DNA of 64,000 bases from the NCBI GenBank assembly GCA_013339895.1, contig JABACO010000020.1, positions 1,642,564 through 1,706,563 of the forward strand, in the 5' to 3' direction. Within the stretch, counting starts at the first letter, position 1. The number at the start of each line of letters is the position of its first letter. Source of the stretch: Ephydatia muelleri (Eukaryota > Porifera > Demospongiae > Spongillida > Spongillidae). The position numbers were made by a program, and so were the translations under genes. Below, piece by piece: positions 44,803 through 57,172 of the stretch. Under the pieces are notes generated by a model. It was not told where the DNA came from. It ran no database searches and saw nothing but the letters and a program-made list of their open reading frames with translations.

Positions 44803-46185
44803 GGAGATGTGTGTGTGTGTGTGTCAGGTGACTTGTTTTTTTTTGGCACAGATTTGTGTCCCTGCATTGCCGTGGGTATGATCAGATGGATGACAAGTGG
44901 TCTTTTTCATAGTAACGTGTAATTCCTTCCTCTTTTAATTTTCCTATTATGGCATTTGTTTACGTATAATCCTTACCAATTCAGGCAGTCAGGCATGACA
45001 CTGAATATGCACTCCTAGACATTTCCTTCCGTGTCTGTGGGAGTATGTGTCTGTGTGCACATGTGCTAAATGTGTATGTGTGTTCCAATGAATGCCTAAC
45101 CTCTGGTGCACAAGCCTAATCCCAACTCCTTTGGAGTCACTTTTGTTACTGGTAGAAATGAAGTCCCTCCATGCAAGTGTTCGAAAAGCTGTCTGTGGGA
45201 ATGGGTAGACGTCTGCAGCGTTAAGAGTACATGAATCAAAACAGATGTGCTCACATCTATGGTTGAATGATATATAGTATAAATGCATACTTTTGCAAGT
45301 CTAGAGCATTATTCAACCCTTCCTCAATTGTGTTTGATGATGAATTCAACTACCTCCAATTGTATGTACTAGACTATACAATTAAGAGTATATGAAAGTA
45401 CCTTATAGCTATGGTTGTGTGAATGTTCATTTCAGCCCCTGATCAAAGCTAGTGAGCTCTGTTAATTAGATATGAGTACTTTTGGAAACCAATATTGCCC
45501 CCCAAAAAAACAGAAAACAAACAAAATTGAATGTCTGTGAAACTGTGCATGCCATTGTACAGTGCTAGCATGCTTGTCTCTATACTTCTAGGATACTACA
45601 TAAGACTGAAGTGCACGTAGAATAAATGAAATGTTTGTGATGACCAGTCTATAGCTACGATATAAGCCTATGACAGGCATGCCCGCGTCACAGCTGCGGG
45701 TAGGTAGCAGGACATTATCCACCTGTAGCTGTGACGTCACAGCTGCGGGAAGGTAGCTGGACATTATCCACCTGTAGCTGTGACGTCACAGCTGCGGGAA
45801 GGTAGCAGGACATTATCCACCTGTAGCTATGACGTCTGTATGTGTACATTCATAGTGCTCAGGAAAAGTATGGTTATAACAAGTTATGGCAACAGAACAG
45901 CTTAGTGATAACAGCTGGGTCATACCATTTGGGATAAGCACACAAATAGTTATACAAGAGTTATACGATAATTGTACATGGACCATATCAGATTGCGGTA
46001 GTTACAGCAGAGTTATACCAAATTCAGTGGAAACTACCCAATTGACATAACCATGTGATTTTACTGATATGTCATAGTTTTATTTCATAACTAATGGTGC
46101 CTGAAATGAGGCTGGGGCCGAGATGGCCTTAAAAGCCACGCCTACTACCTTTCGGGTAGTAAGCTGCTGAGCTGAGCATTAAAAT
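44803..46185. other. Intergenic between the membrane-protein paralogues
   Basis: Contains a three-copy 49-bp repeat with CRE-like palindromes (45686-45837). No supported gene. Confidence 0.6.
45686..45837. promoter_or_regulatory. Three 49-bp repeats with CRE-like TGACGTCA sites
   Basis: Units start at 45686, 45735 and 45784. TGACGTCA falls exactly at two junctions (45732-45739, 45781-45788), with TGACGTCT at the third (45830). Each unit also has CAGCTGCGGG and GGACATTATCCACCTGTAGC. The array lies 350-500 bases upstream of the second paralogue, so it could be an enhancer for CREB/ATF-type factors. Confidence 0.65.
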
Positions 46186-47277
46186 ATGTCAGAGCCTGAG
46201 GGGAACGCGGCACACGGATCTTGGATCTTCCGCGGCGCAAGGCGTCATGTGTTCGTGACCCGGGTGCGAGAAATGGTACCCGGTCGTGGGGGCGTGGTGG
46301 GGGGTATTATCTGCCTCGTGCTGTTGTTCCTCGTCATCGCCGTCGTGTCAGTGCGCTTCAGCGGGAATAACGACAAATGGGACGACTGGTACGCTCCGGG
46401 CGAGACGAGGACCGATTACGTTTCGAGCGTGTTTTGTAGCAGCGTCACCTTGGAGAACCCTTCGCTCACATCTTCCGCTTCCATATATCTCCTTCGAAAC
46501 GAACCCAAGTTGGCGGTTCGCTACAATTTCACTATCACGGATAGCCTGGTGCTCAAGTCTGGATACTATCAGTACTGGAACTTCTACATGTACCCTGGTT
46601 CCAACTACACCTTCTCCAGCTGTCTGACCTCTGGGAAGGTCTATTACTACCTCATCAAGGGCTTTACCAATTTCCAGAACTGGCACACCTACCTTGGATA
46701 CTCTTACAACTATACGTCGTATTCGAGCGTCTGTGGATCGTCAAACACGACTCTGAGTCGATCGTTTACGGAGGAAGACGAGTACTACTTTGTCCTTTAC
46801 AATGGGTACAGGGCCGATGCCAAAGTGCACGTGACGCTGACGTTCAACCGGACCGAGTACGTACTCCAATCAGAAGACGTGGATAGTTCCTGCACCGCGG
46901 CTCCCTCGTCCAAGTGCATCATGGATATCCCTTACAATAGCGACTACGTTGTCCTGATCGAGGCCGGCGCACCCGGAGATGGGGACTGGGGCACCAACGT
47001 GGACATCGACACTTCCTGCAATCCCCGCGTGTGGGTGTACGTGATGATCGTTCTCCTGCCCACGCTCGGGGTCATCGCACTGATCGCGTGCATCGCCGTC
47101 GCGTGCTGCTGCGTAAAAAGACGCATGAGGTACGCGCCTCTGCAGAGCGTCATGACGCAGGATGGGGTTTCCATGACGATGGTTGAGGACTCGGATTCAA
47201 CGAACCCTCCGCCTTACACCCCCGAGGAGGTTTCGCCTCCTTCTTACAAACCAAACCCTCCGGCTTATACACCTTGA
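46186..47277 (+). CDS. Two-pass membrane protein with PPxY tail, APD1-4-like (paralogue B)
   Basis: Single exon, 363 residues, same layout as the gene at 43720: cytosolic N-terminus, TM1 (GGVVGGIICLVLLFLVIAVV), glycosylated outer domain, TM2 and a tail with PPPYTP, PPSYKP and PPAYTP. The N-terminal 30 residues and the inner tail have diverged most, whereas NNDKWDDWYAPGETRT, NFYMYPGSNYTFSS and EAGAPGDGDWGTNV are nearly unchanged. This paralogue gains a cysteine pair (SCLTSG, SSVCGSSN) in the outer domain. The CRE-like repeat array lies upstream. Intronless and tandem, the pair may have arisen by retroposition followed by local duplication. Confidence 0.8.
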   Translation: MSEPEGNAAHGSWIFRGARRHVFVTRVREMVPGRGGVVGGIICLVLLFLVIAVVSVRFSGNNDKWDDWYAPGETRTDYVSSVFCSSVTLENPSLTSSASIYLLRNEPKLAVRYNFTITDSLVLKSGYYQYWNFYMYPGSNYTFSSCLTSGKVYYYLIKGFTNFQNWHTYLGYSYNYTSYSSVCGSSNTTLSRSFTEEDEYYFVLYNGYRADAKVHVTLTFNRTEYVLQSEDVDSSCTAAPSSKCIMDIPYNSDYVVLIEAGAPGDGDWGTNVDIDTSCNPRVWVYVMIVLLPTLGVIALIACIAVACCCVKRRMRYAPLQSVMTQDGVSMTMVEDSDSTNPPPYTPEEVSPPSYKPNPPAYTP

Positions 47278-47518
47278 AACAACAGTTTAATCAATTAACT
47301 CTTGCTACGCTGTGACTTTTTATCTAGTTGTGTGTGTACATTAACACGTGTGCTAAGCTCCTCTCTTTCTCTCTACGTTATATATTATTTTACTTCTTTT
47401 ACGGTACCGGTAGCGTCGAGTTACATGCGCATAGTGATAGGTTATGATGCAATTCATCGTCTGTAGACCTTCACTAGCGGCTCTCCCTGATCTATGGTGA
47501 TCAAAAGTGAAGCTTACT

Positions 47519-47653
47519 CCATACATTTCAATGGACGCGTGCGCGAGAAATTAACGGACGTTTGCAAAAACATTGCCAGCATGACGTATTCCTGACGCGC
47601 GTCATTGCAAACGTCCGTTAATTTCCCGCGCACGCGTCCATTGAAATGTATGG
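47519..47653. mobile_element. Short hairpin element
   Basis: The arms of about 49 bases (CCATACATTTCAATGGACGC and onwards at 47519; its reverse complement ending at 47653) enclose about 37 bases. Arms are GC-rich in the middle (GCGTGCGCG). MITE-like, downstream of the second membrane-protein gene. Confidence 0.7.
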
Positions 47654-50600
47654 CATTTCTGTTCAACCTAAATCAGGAAAGGATATAGAAATGACAAAAA
47701 CGTAGTGAAGCACATCATAAGCTATGCTTTATTGATGAAACAAAAAATTTCATGGTCTATCTGTGAGTTCCATGACCCTAAAACAACACGTCCATAGACA
47801 CCTGTAGAAATTTGATAAAAATTAGTTTTTTTTCAAGACGTTTGTACATTTTTCTCAGGATCTGTGATAGTTGTGGTAAAAACGTTTATTATTATGTTAA
47901 CCAGATCATTGAGGCAGGTGTATGTTACCATACAACACTCTTTTGCCTACTTCTCTAGGTTCCTGAGTCACTTTTAGTACTGAATGTCTCCATTATCAAT
48001 ATTGCATGACGTAATGGACGTTTTTAACGGGCGTGAGTATCTCTGCTGCAATGCTTCCCTGAATCAGACTCACTCATGTGCGTAACAACCATAGCTTGAC
48101 CGGCATACCTAGTATATGGGGCCTAAGTATACCGTAGATGTTCTCTCCGATCGACGCTTGCGGTGCGCTACAGTATATGCTGGTATTCAAGTTAGGTTTG
48201 GCATCCTATAAATGGCAGCCACTGTTCGCGTAGTGGCCGATCGAGGGAGATTCTCATGGGGCATTGATTAATAGGACTGCTGTAAAAAAAAGGGGGGGGG
48301 GGGGGGGGAGTACCTTTCTGGCCCCATCGATACCAAACCCGGGGGTGCTATACGTTTCCACTTTCGGGCTCGATACAAAGAGCGAGCCTCAGCAGGGAAG
48401 TGGACGCCCGCGATACCAGTGGTCAACTTCGGGCCTGCGTATGATCCCCCATGGGCATGGCTATGTGGGCCCGGGCCTGCATATATGGCTTGCGTTTTCT
48501 TATATATTTACCAGACTACCACCAATAGAAATAGCTCATACAACCAGCGTGCCTACAACTGTATAGGCCTAACTGTGTGATGCATGTAGTAAACATACCT
48601 AGTTGTTGTATTCGTTTTTGGACTTCATGGTACTATAGTTTTCAAAGAGCTTGCAATGCATGCACATGAGCTGGACAACGAGCTGAACGGACAATAGAAA
48701 TGACATATCCAGAAATGGCCCATACATACGCGGTCATCCTGTTGTTTTTTTCCACATTGAATTTCAAACATGCTTAATATACTCTAAAAATCGATTTGAT
48801 TATAATTTGCATTTTTCATGGAAAAAGCATTAAGCACCCTTTTACTAAAATCAAGACATTTAAATTAATTTCAACCGCGCATAATTAGTAAAATTTATTC
48901 ATAAATGTATTTAATAGATGACGCAAGATTTTTAAATATCATGTTAATACTTTAATGACGTCTACGACGAAACTTTGGTTCACGTGTTGATTTAAATCTG
49001 GTATAATTAAATAGTAAAATAACGAAAGTCTATAATACAGAGTGCCAAAGCTTCTGCGCGATGGTGTGGCGACTGCGGTACGCCCACGCATATGTGAAAA
49101 GTCAGTTGGTAAATAAATCATGCAACGCATGCCGATAGGGACTGACCAAACATTCAGAAATCATGTGTGCACAAAATATCTCTGTTATGCCTCATGGCAG
49201 TGTGCAATGTGATCTGTTCTTTTAATTTATCATTGTCTACTTGAACCAGCTAGTAGCTCTAACCAAGGATTATTAACTATTACAATCCGTGCTCGAACCC
49301 AGTGGGATATGCCTCATGTCATTCTCTTTGTCAGTAGCACTTGCGGCATTACTTTCAAAGTGGTTGTATGTTTCAACGCTTATACGTAAGTTCTATCAGT
49401 ATACATGAAAAAGCTCGGTGATTTTTATATAGACTCTATTGCCTGGTAACCTCGGACAACGCTCAGTTACAATTTCCACGCTTTTCTTGTTCATTTCACT
49501 AGTTACGAGCATTATACGTGCATGCATGCATTGCGGTTGATGGTGCATGATCCAATTATGCTGTCATAGTCTGCGATTAATTATATATATAGGTTAAGTG
49601 AATTGTGCATTATACAAGACAATACGGTGCAAGGTAACATGACTGCACCGCTGCGGTAATGAATGCTTTGAAGTGCAGTTTACCCATACACATGCATAGC
49701 TCTCAATTGCATGCATGGTAAATGCATGATGAAGAGATTAGAACTAACTTGCTGCCCATGCAGGAGGCCTGCATACTTTTACTATCTGTGCGTGTGCACC
49801 TAAATTGGTGCACGCATTCAATATATGCATGATGCAAATGGTTGCGTGCATATGGTATATGAATACAATGCAGAGTGCAGCTGATAGTATGCAGGCATTG
49901 TTTCCTTGCAACTACTGGTTATGACAATAACAAGGTCAGGTATTGGCATCTGTTTACTACCACTATAATCTTTGTGCAGCTAGTATAGTCCTTCACAATT
50001 CACTGGGATAAATGTTCAGTTGATTTATGATCAAATACACATGGTTGAATGGATTGATGACTCCAGGTTAAAAGTGACACTGTCAATAAACCTAATGTTC
50101 GTGCAAAGGTGATCTGCGAGTATGTATTGCATGCAGAGCGATCACGCAAGGTAATACGTTATTTTTAATAGGACATTAAATAATAATCGAATCGGATCAG
50201 GATCAGCTTCAAAACGTTCTATAGATCTTGCAAATAAAAAAGCGAGGGAAATTAAAGGATGCAACACCGAACTGACTGATCCGCAGCCATATAAGCCTAG
50301 TCCCTCATATATGCTCTGAACAGACAATTTGCATGTCTGCGACATGAATTAATTAATCAACGATGACCTTACTATATTATCTCCCACCTTACACGCCAGC
50401 TGGCGTGGTCACAAATTTCAGATAGAAAGCCGTTTATAATTAGCTGTTCTCAAATGCGCATAAGTGACGTGTTACCTAAGTTGCTGTAGCGGATCCGTGG
50501 GGTTGAACAAATTTTAACGGTTATAGAATCGGAGCGCCACTTCGGCGAATCGCGTCTCAGTTCTTGTATTTCGAACACCCCACCCCCCCCCCCCCCTGCC

Positions 50601-51623
50601 CCATTACCAAAATACTGCATGGATCCGCCCCTGCCAAGCGGGGATGTGGCCACTAATAGTTTGGGAACATTTTGTGAGTTAATAAACCTAACTATAATTA
50701 TTTAGTTTAAAGCTTCATGTAAAGGTACATACATGAACCCGGCCGTGTTTCTGTTATGACGACTATTTATTCAATAATGGTCAAGATGGCGGCGCCAGTA
50801 ACCGAACATTGTTCAAAGGCTCCCCGAACTAGAAAAATCTATGTAATGGAAAAAACAAATGGCATGAAAACATGTACCAATGTGCTTCAAATCATAATAA
50901 AGGGTGGCAACTCAATATTTCGTTAAGATTGAATTAAACAAAACAGTGGAATACAGTAATTAGGTCAGAAAACATTGATTATGTGTACATGTAAATGGGA
51001 AGCTATGTTTTGCTTTCCCGAACTGAAATCTTCAATGTAATAGTATATATATTTTTGCACAGTTTGCACCTTACAACCTTTCTACACGTAAAAATGAGGT
51101 GGCAAATGTTTTATAACTTGCGGTTAGTTAATTAAATTCAAGAGTAACCATTTTTCATACATTTAAATAGGTGTAAGTCCATCTTTGTTTTGAATACATC
51201 CGAACCATTAGTACTTATAAATTCAACACAAATTCAAACCACACTACCCCTACGTACTAGCAATGGAACACATGCTATAGGATGTCTTTTTGAACACCAT
51301 CACTTTCCTGGTGACCGCTGATTTCTGCATATGAACTGGACTCGTATTACTGGACAGAGCTAAGAGGGCGTTTGTGTGTGTATTTGCATGTACCGGTGGC
51401 TGTTTGCATGTGTGCATGTTGTGTGTGTGCATGTGTTTGTGTACAGATGAGTGTGTGGTATGTGTGTGTATGTGTTTGTGTACATGTGAGTGTGTGGTAT
51501 GTGTGTAGGTGTGTGCACATGTATGGGTAGACAGTGTGAGGTGAATGATGGTGTGTATAATATGTGTGCGTGCATGTGTGTAGTATACGTTGTATGTGTG
51601 TGCATGTGTGTATGTGTTGTGTG
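47654..51623. other. Gene-poor AT-rich interval
   Basis: About 4 kb with no frame longer than about 100 codons and no recognisable exon. It has G runs at 48292-48310, C runs at 50581-50596 and TGCATGCATG-rich sequence around 49500-49870. The final 250 bases are (TG)n-rich up to the LTR. Confidence 0.6.
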
Positions 51624-51793
51624 TGTAGCGTCCCAGGCTGGCGCCTGAAAACATGTGACTGTCTGCATGATGATGGACTCTGACCTATATGTTGTGCGCA
51701 TGTGCATATATGTGTATAAATGCTGTATACCTTTGGTACTACCATTGTCTTTCTTACCTGTCACTATTACTTACTGAGTCAGGGGTCACTACA
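51624..51793 (+). repeat. 5' LTR of the gypsy element
   Basis: 170 bases bounded by TG and CA. The 3' partner is truncated at 56600-56652. Confidence 0.75.
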
Positions 51794-51810
51794 TTGGTGT
51801 CAGAAGCGGA

Positions 51811-52904
51811 ATGGAGGACCGAAGTAGCGAGGTGCAGGCACCCACTACTCCCAGCAACTCGCGCACTCCGTCGGGACAGGCGCAAGTAGTAAGGATGAGT
51901 TTACGACCCCCTTCCCGTTTCTCAGCAGGAGCGGATCTTGTATTGTGGCGCAAGAGATTCGAGCTCTATGCCCGTCAGGCAAAAATAGCAGAAGACCAGT
52001 GGACAGGTGAGGTTCTTCCTCTTTTGGATGACGAACCAGCAAGGATTTGACGGAAGCTCAGAATATAGCGCGGTATTAAAGTGCTTAAAATGGATCAATA
52101 CAACCCGGAGGGTAACGACCTGGAATGGCAGTTTAAATTTCAGCAGCGTACTCAAAAACCTGAAGAGCGCCTGCCAGAGTACGCGGGGACGCTTCGAGCC
52201 TTGGCCGACAAAGCCTATCCAAATTGGCCGGGAGAACAGTTGAACGAACTCGTCCAAGAGATCAATTTATTCGTGGTATTCGTTCCTCTACCGTTCAGCT
52301 AAGACTAATGCGTGAAAGACCAAAGACACTAAACGAAGCATTGCAGCTGGCTGGCCAATATCAGGGAGTGGAAGAGTCGCAAAAAAGACTACACGGTGCT
52401 TCAGCTAAGGTGGAGACGATGGCGGTTGGTAAAGAAGATGACTCCGAAAGCGAGAGCGAGGCTGTTGCTGCTATAACTAATGCTACAAGACCAAGTCGTC
52501 TGGCAACCCAAGTGGAACAGCTCGGTAAGCAGATTGAGACGTTGAAATTACAGCTGGCAGCTACGAACAATGGAAGAACCTATCCGAGATCACGCCCGAA
52601 CGACGCTGTATCGCGGAAAAGAAGCGATGACGTCGTGTGCTGGTACTGCGGCAAGCGTGGTCATATTAAACGAAATTGTGCAAAACTAAAGACCTCAGTC
52701 GAAACTGCAGCCGTGGGGTCTTGTTTGTCAGTTGATGGAAGGCTTGGTAAGCTTGTTGTAAAGATATTGATAGATACAGGTTCGGCTGTCACTTTGGTTC
52801 GTGAAGACGTGTGGAACAATCTCCAAAGACAATCAAAGAACCGGTTCACTCTGTTGTTGCAGCCAATGGAGAGAAGTTGGAGTTGGTGGGGCAAGGTGAA
52901 GTAA
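51811..52904 (+). pseudogene. gag and protease region of the gypsy element
   Basis: It starts at ATG 51811 just after the primer-binding site. The gag core is split by a stop at 52048 and by a frame change near 52260. A CCHC zinc knuckle (CWYCGKRGHIKRNC) lies at 52638-52679. A retroviral-type aspartic protease motif (ILIDTGSAVTLV) follows near 52770, and the frame is lost again near 52830. The CCHC knuckle would bind the element's RNA and the protease would cut the polyprotein. Confidence 0.85.
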
Positions 52905-54569
52905 GTATAACCATAGGAGGGGTGACTAGAAGGCATATGGTGCTTGTTACGAAGCATCTCACTCAAGAGTGTATACTAGGGGTTGATTTTTTGATTTTAA
53001 AAACATGCGTGTGTAGTAGATCTACGACAACATACCTTTGTCAATGATGGGAAAATAGTGCAGTTTAATCATACAGGGGTAGCAGAAGATGTGTGTTTTG
53101 TGAGCGTTTCGGAAACGGTGACTGTACCAGCTTGCTGTCAGATGTACATTTCTGCCTCTGCCCTTGACAAAAAGGAAGCAGGTGCTGTTTTGTTGGAGCC
53201 ACTGGACACATTCATGGAAGATCACGGGCTTTTGGTGGCGCGGTCATTGTCGCAAGTGAGTTGCAATCATCTGGTAGTTCAGGTCCTCAACCCTGGTCCG
53301 GCTCCTGTGGTTGTTCAGGTCCTCAACCCTGGTCCGGCTCCTGTGGTTGTTAACAAGGATGTTAGAGTGGGCGTGATCAAGCCAGTCACGGATTCTGATA
53401 TTGTCTGTAGTATTGAATCCACTAAGTCCAACAGACATGTAGGCCACAGCGAGTGTGCACACCTCATTGAGCTGATGTTGCAGAATACAGAACACCTCTC
53501 CAGCTACCACAAATCGCAGGGAGTGGCATTGCTGCAGGAGTTTGAGGATGTCATTGCAAAATCGGACGATGACCTTGGACAAACTTCCCTATCGTTCCAT
53601 ACAATTGACACTGGAGATAACCAACCGATTCGTCAACACGCAAGAAGGCTCCCATTTCACCAGCACAAAGAAGTGAGTGAGTTAGTTGATAGCATGTTAT
53701 CCAGGGGGATAATAGAATCTAGCGACAGTCCTTGGGCATCGCCTGTGGTTCTTGTAAGGAAAAAAGATGGGAAGACAAGGTTTTGTGTGGACTTTCGTAA
53801 ACTTAATGACTGCACACGCAAGGATGCACAGCCTCTGCCCAGAATTGATGAATCATTGGATGCTTTGGGTGGTGCATGTTTTTTCTCAACTCTAGATTTG
53901 GCCAGTGGGTATTGGCAAGTAATGATGGACCCTAAAAGTAAAGAAAAAACTGCATTTACAACACCTTATGGGCTATACCAGTTTCGGGTCATGCCATTTG
54001 GCCTTTGTAATGCCCCAGCAACCTTCCAAAGATTAATGGAGCGGGTATTAAGTGGTCTACATTGGACAGCCTGTTTAGTGTATCTGGATGATATAATAAT
54101 ATTTAGCAAAACTGTTGAACAGCATTTGGCATTGCTAAGGGATGTATTTTCTAGACTGAGGTGGGCTGGGCTTAAGGTCAAACCTTCCAAATGCCACCTA
54201 CTGCAGACAAGTGTACACTATCTTGGGCATGTAGTATCGGCTAAGTGCATTGAAACAGATCCAGGGAAAGTGAAATGTGTTTCCAACTGGCCTATTCCAA
54301 CAACCTCTAAGGAGTTATCATCATTTTTGGGCCTGGCATCGTACTATAGGCGTTTCATTAAAAATTTTGCACATGTGGCTGCTCCCTTGCATGCTTTAAT
54401 ACACAAAGGAAAACCCTGGCAGTGGACAACTGAATTTACAGAAGCATTATTTCTGCCCCTGTCCTCACGTTGCCTGACTTCAGTAAGTGTTTTGTCCTTG
54501 ATACTGATGCCAGTGGAGAGGGTTTGGGGGCAGTTCTTTCTCAAACCATCAATGGTATGGAGCACGTAA
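52811..54569 (+). pseudogene. Protease end and reverse transcriptase of the gypsy element
   Basis: The region begins in the protease tail (HMVLVTKHLTQECILGVDFL). A 36-bp unit encoding VQVLNPGPAPVV is present twice in tandem (53277-53348). The RT has the usual blocks: SPWASPVVLVRKKDGKTRFC, LDLASGYWQV, the YLDD active site at 54081-54092 and FLGLASYYRRFI. The frame breaks near 54450, before RNase H. Confidence 0.88.
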
Positions 54570-56379
54570 TTGCTTATGCAAGTAGAACACTCACACACAC
54601 TGAAAAAAGATACTGTGCTACTCGGAGGGAGATGCTTGCATTGGTGTGGGGATCTCGGCCATTTTAGGCCTTACTTATATGGCAGGAAGTTTCTTTTGAG
54701 AACAGACCATAACTCTCTATGCTGGCTTCACAATTTTAAGGAACCTGAAGGCCAGGTGGCTCGGTGGTTGGAGACCATGGCTGAGTTCCAGTATGAAGTT
54801 ATACATCGCCCTGGCAAGCAGCATTGTAATGCAGATTCACTTTCTTGTGGACAGTGCCGACAGTGTGGTTTGGAGGTTGAATTGGAGACTGATGAGATGT
54901 TTCCTGTATGTGATATTTTCTTGTTGCCAGCCTGGACAAACCAAGAGGTGGCAGACTTTCAGAGAGCAGATACGGACCTAGAGCAAGTTATTTACCTGGT
55001 TGCAGTCAGGATCAGTACCCCAACAATGTCCAAAGGATTCGACTTGGCAACTCCAATCCCTCTGGACTCAGTGCAAAAACCTGCTGTTGAAAGATGGCAT
55101 TCTCTACAGACAGTGGGAGGATATCCCAGGAGGTGGTCAAGATCGATACTTGCAGTTAGTTATCCCTCCTACACACATACCAGGGATCATGGTTGGATTG
55201 CATGATTCAAAAATAGGGGGTCATATGGGGGTCAGGAAAACCTTGGAGAAGATTCGTAGGCGGTTTTATTGGCCTGGGCAGAAAAGTGATGTTGTGAAGT
55301 GGTGCTCTAACTGTATTGCTTGTAACTCCAGAAAGTCCCCTCCAAGAAATAAAGCACCTCTTGAAGTCAGCCATGCAAGTCGACCTTTGGAGAGGATAGC
55401 GATGGATATAATGGGTCCCCTACCTGAAACACCTCGAGGTAATCGTTATATACTTGTGGTTGGTGACTATTTCACAAAATGGAAAGAGGCATATCCATTA
55501 CCAGATATGGAGGCATTGTCTATAGCTAAGGTGTTGGTTAATGAATTTATCTGCCGGTTTGGTGTGCCTGATTCAATTCATACAGATCAAGGAAAGAATT
55601 TTGAAGCAAAAGTGATACAAGAGATATGTCACCTTCTTGGAGTCACAAAGACAAGAACAACACCCTATCATCCGCAGTCCGATGGACTTGTGGAGAGATT
55701 TAATAGGACCCTACTGGAGATGCTCAGCACTACAGTGGCTGATGAACATGACTGGGACCTTTCTCTCCCAACGCAACTTCTGGCATATAGAACAAGTGTC
55801 CAGGAAACTACTGGAACCACACCATTCCAGCTCATGTTTGGGCGCAACCCCCGCCTCCCTGAGGACGTTCTTTATTCATTACCCGTGGCATCACATGATT
55901 CAGTTACTCAGTATACCAGGGTTCTCAAGGGCCGTCTTGAAAGATCTTACCAGGCTGTGATTAAGCATGTTCAGCAAAAACAGATCCATCAAAAAGACTT
56001 GTATGATCGTGGTGTGAGAGGTAGTCCCTATGGTGTTGGTGATCTTGTTCTTCTTCACTCCCCTGCAGTACCAAGAGGCAAGTCGAGAAAATTGCACAAA
56101 CCATGGCAGGGGCCTTATAGGGTGGGGAAGGCTATTTCACCAAGTGTGTATCGTATTGTGGATTGTGCTCGACCACGATGTAAACGTGTTGTTCATTTTA
56201 ATCGCCTCAAGCCAGCACCTCTAGGCAATGTACCACCTGCTGAGAGGGTGGTGAATGAGGAAGAGCATATGGAGCACAGTGGGGACACTGCAGAGGAAAA
56301 GGAAGAGGAAGAACTTGAATTCACTGAGATGGACCAACCTGTCATCACCCTGCAAGATGCAGTAGAGATCAACCAATAA
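54470..56379 (+). pseudogene. RNase H and integrase of the gypsy element
   Basis: The RNase H segment (FVLDTDASGEGLGAVLSQ, then LLRTDHNSLCWL) shifts frame near 54665 and again near 55000. The integrase, open from 55000 to 56379, has the HHCC zinc finger (GLHDSKIGGHMG ... WCSNCIAC), the DDE residues in AMDIMG, HTDQGKNF and GLVERFN, and a C-terminal GPYRV block typical of gypsy integrases. It would insert the cDNA copy into the genome. Confidence 0.88.
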
Positions 56380-56710
56380 CCAATTGCAGTTCTTCCTACA
56401 CCACCTGTGATTGATGCTCCCCACCAACATGCCGTACCACCAAATGCAGCCCTCCCGATACCACCTGAGGCTAATAACCTCAGAGATGCAGTGCCAGCCG
56501 GACTTTGACGATCTTCAAGGAGAACAAAACCACCTGAACGTTATGGGGACCCAATTACTCTTCCAGATGTGTGGACACATCTAATTGAAGAGGATGCAAT
56601 GTAGCGTCCCAGGCTGGCGCCTGAAAACATGTGACTGTCTGATGATGGACTCAGTGTTTGGGCAATCTGGACAGACTATAGATTGGAACTGGACATCTCA
56701 TGCTAGAGGA

Positions 56711-56745
<35 letters not shown>

Positions 56746-57172
56746 TGTTTGGTGTGTGTGTGCATGTGTGTGTGTCTGGAGTATTTTTGTGTGTATATTT
56801 GTATGCGTGGAGAGTGTTTTTAACATTTCTGCATGTTATGGGTTAGGGTTAAGCAGAAATCAAATATCGGAACATTAAGATTCATGATCTGAAGGAGGGT
56901 TAGGGGTGATGGTGGGGTGGGAGTGATGTCGTACTCAATCATCAGTGGGGGTGTTTTGTACATGCTTCTTTTCATTGGAAATCAGTTTTACTAAAACATC
57001 AGCATGCACAGTGGCTTGGCCTGGTAGTCTGTAGCAGTAGTCAAACAACCATTTGGTGTTTTCCTCTCACCTCTTGTAACTCCTCATCTCACTCCCTCTT
57101 ACCTTGCTGATTTATTTCTTCTTTGCCTCCTCCCTGTACTCCCTCTCACCTAACCACTCCTCCACCAGCAGA

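Larger units (their letters stand above)
51624..56652 (+). mobile_element. Ty3/gypsy-type LTR retrotransposon, degraded
   Basis: The 5' LTR at 51624-51793 runs TGTAGCGTCC...CACTACA and is followed by a primer-binding site beginning TGGTGTCAGAAGCGG (51795). The internal part has gag, zinc knuckle, protease, RT, RNase H and integrase in the gypsy order. Only the first 50 or so bases of a 3' LTR are present (56600-56652, lacking a GCAT found in the 5' copy) before the sequence diverges. The purine-rich GAAGAGGA at 56588 may be the polypurine tract. Frames change at least five times, so the copy is not intact as sequenced. No target-site duplication could be identified. Confidence 0.92.
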
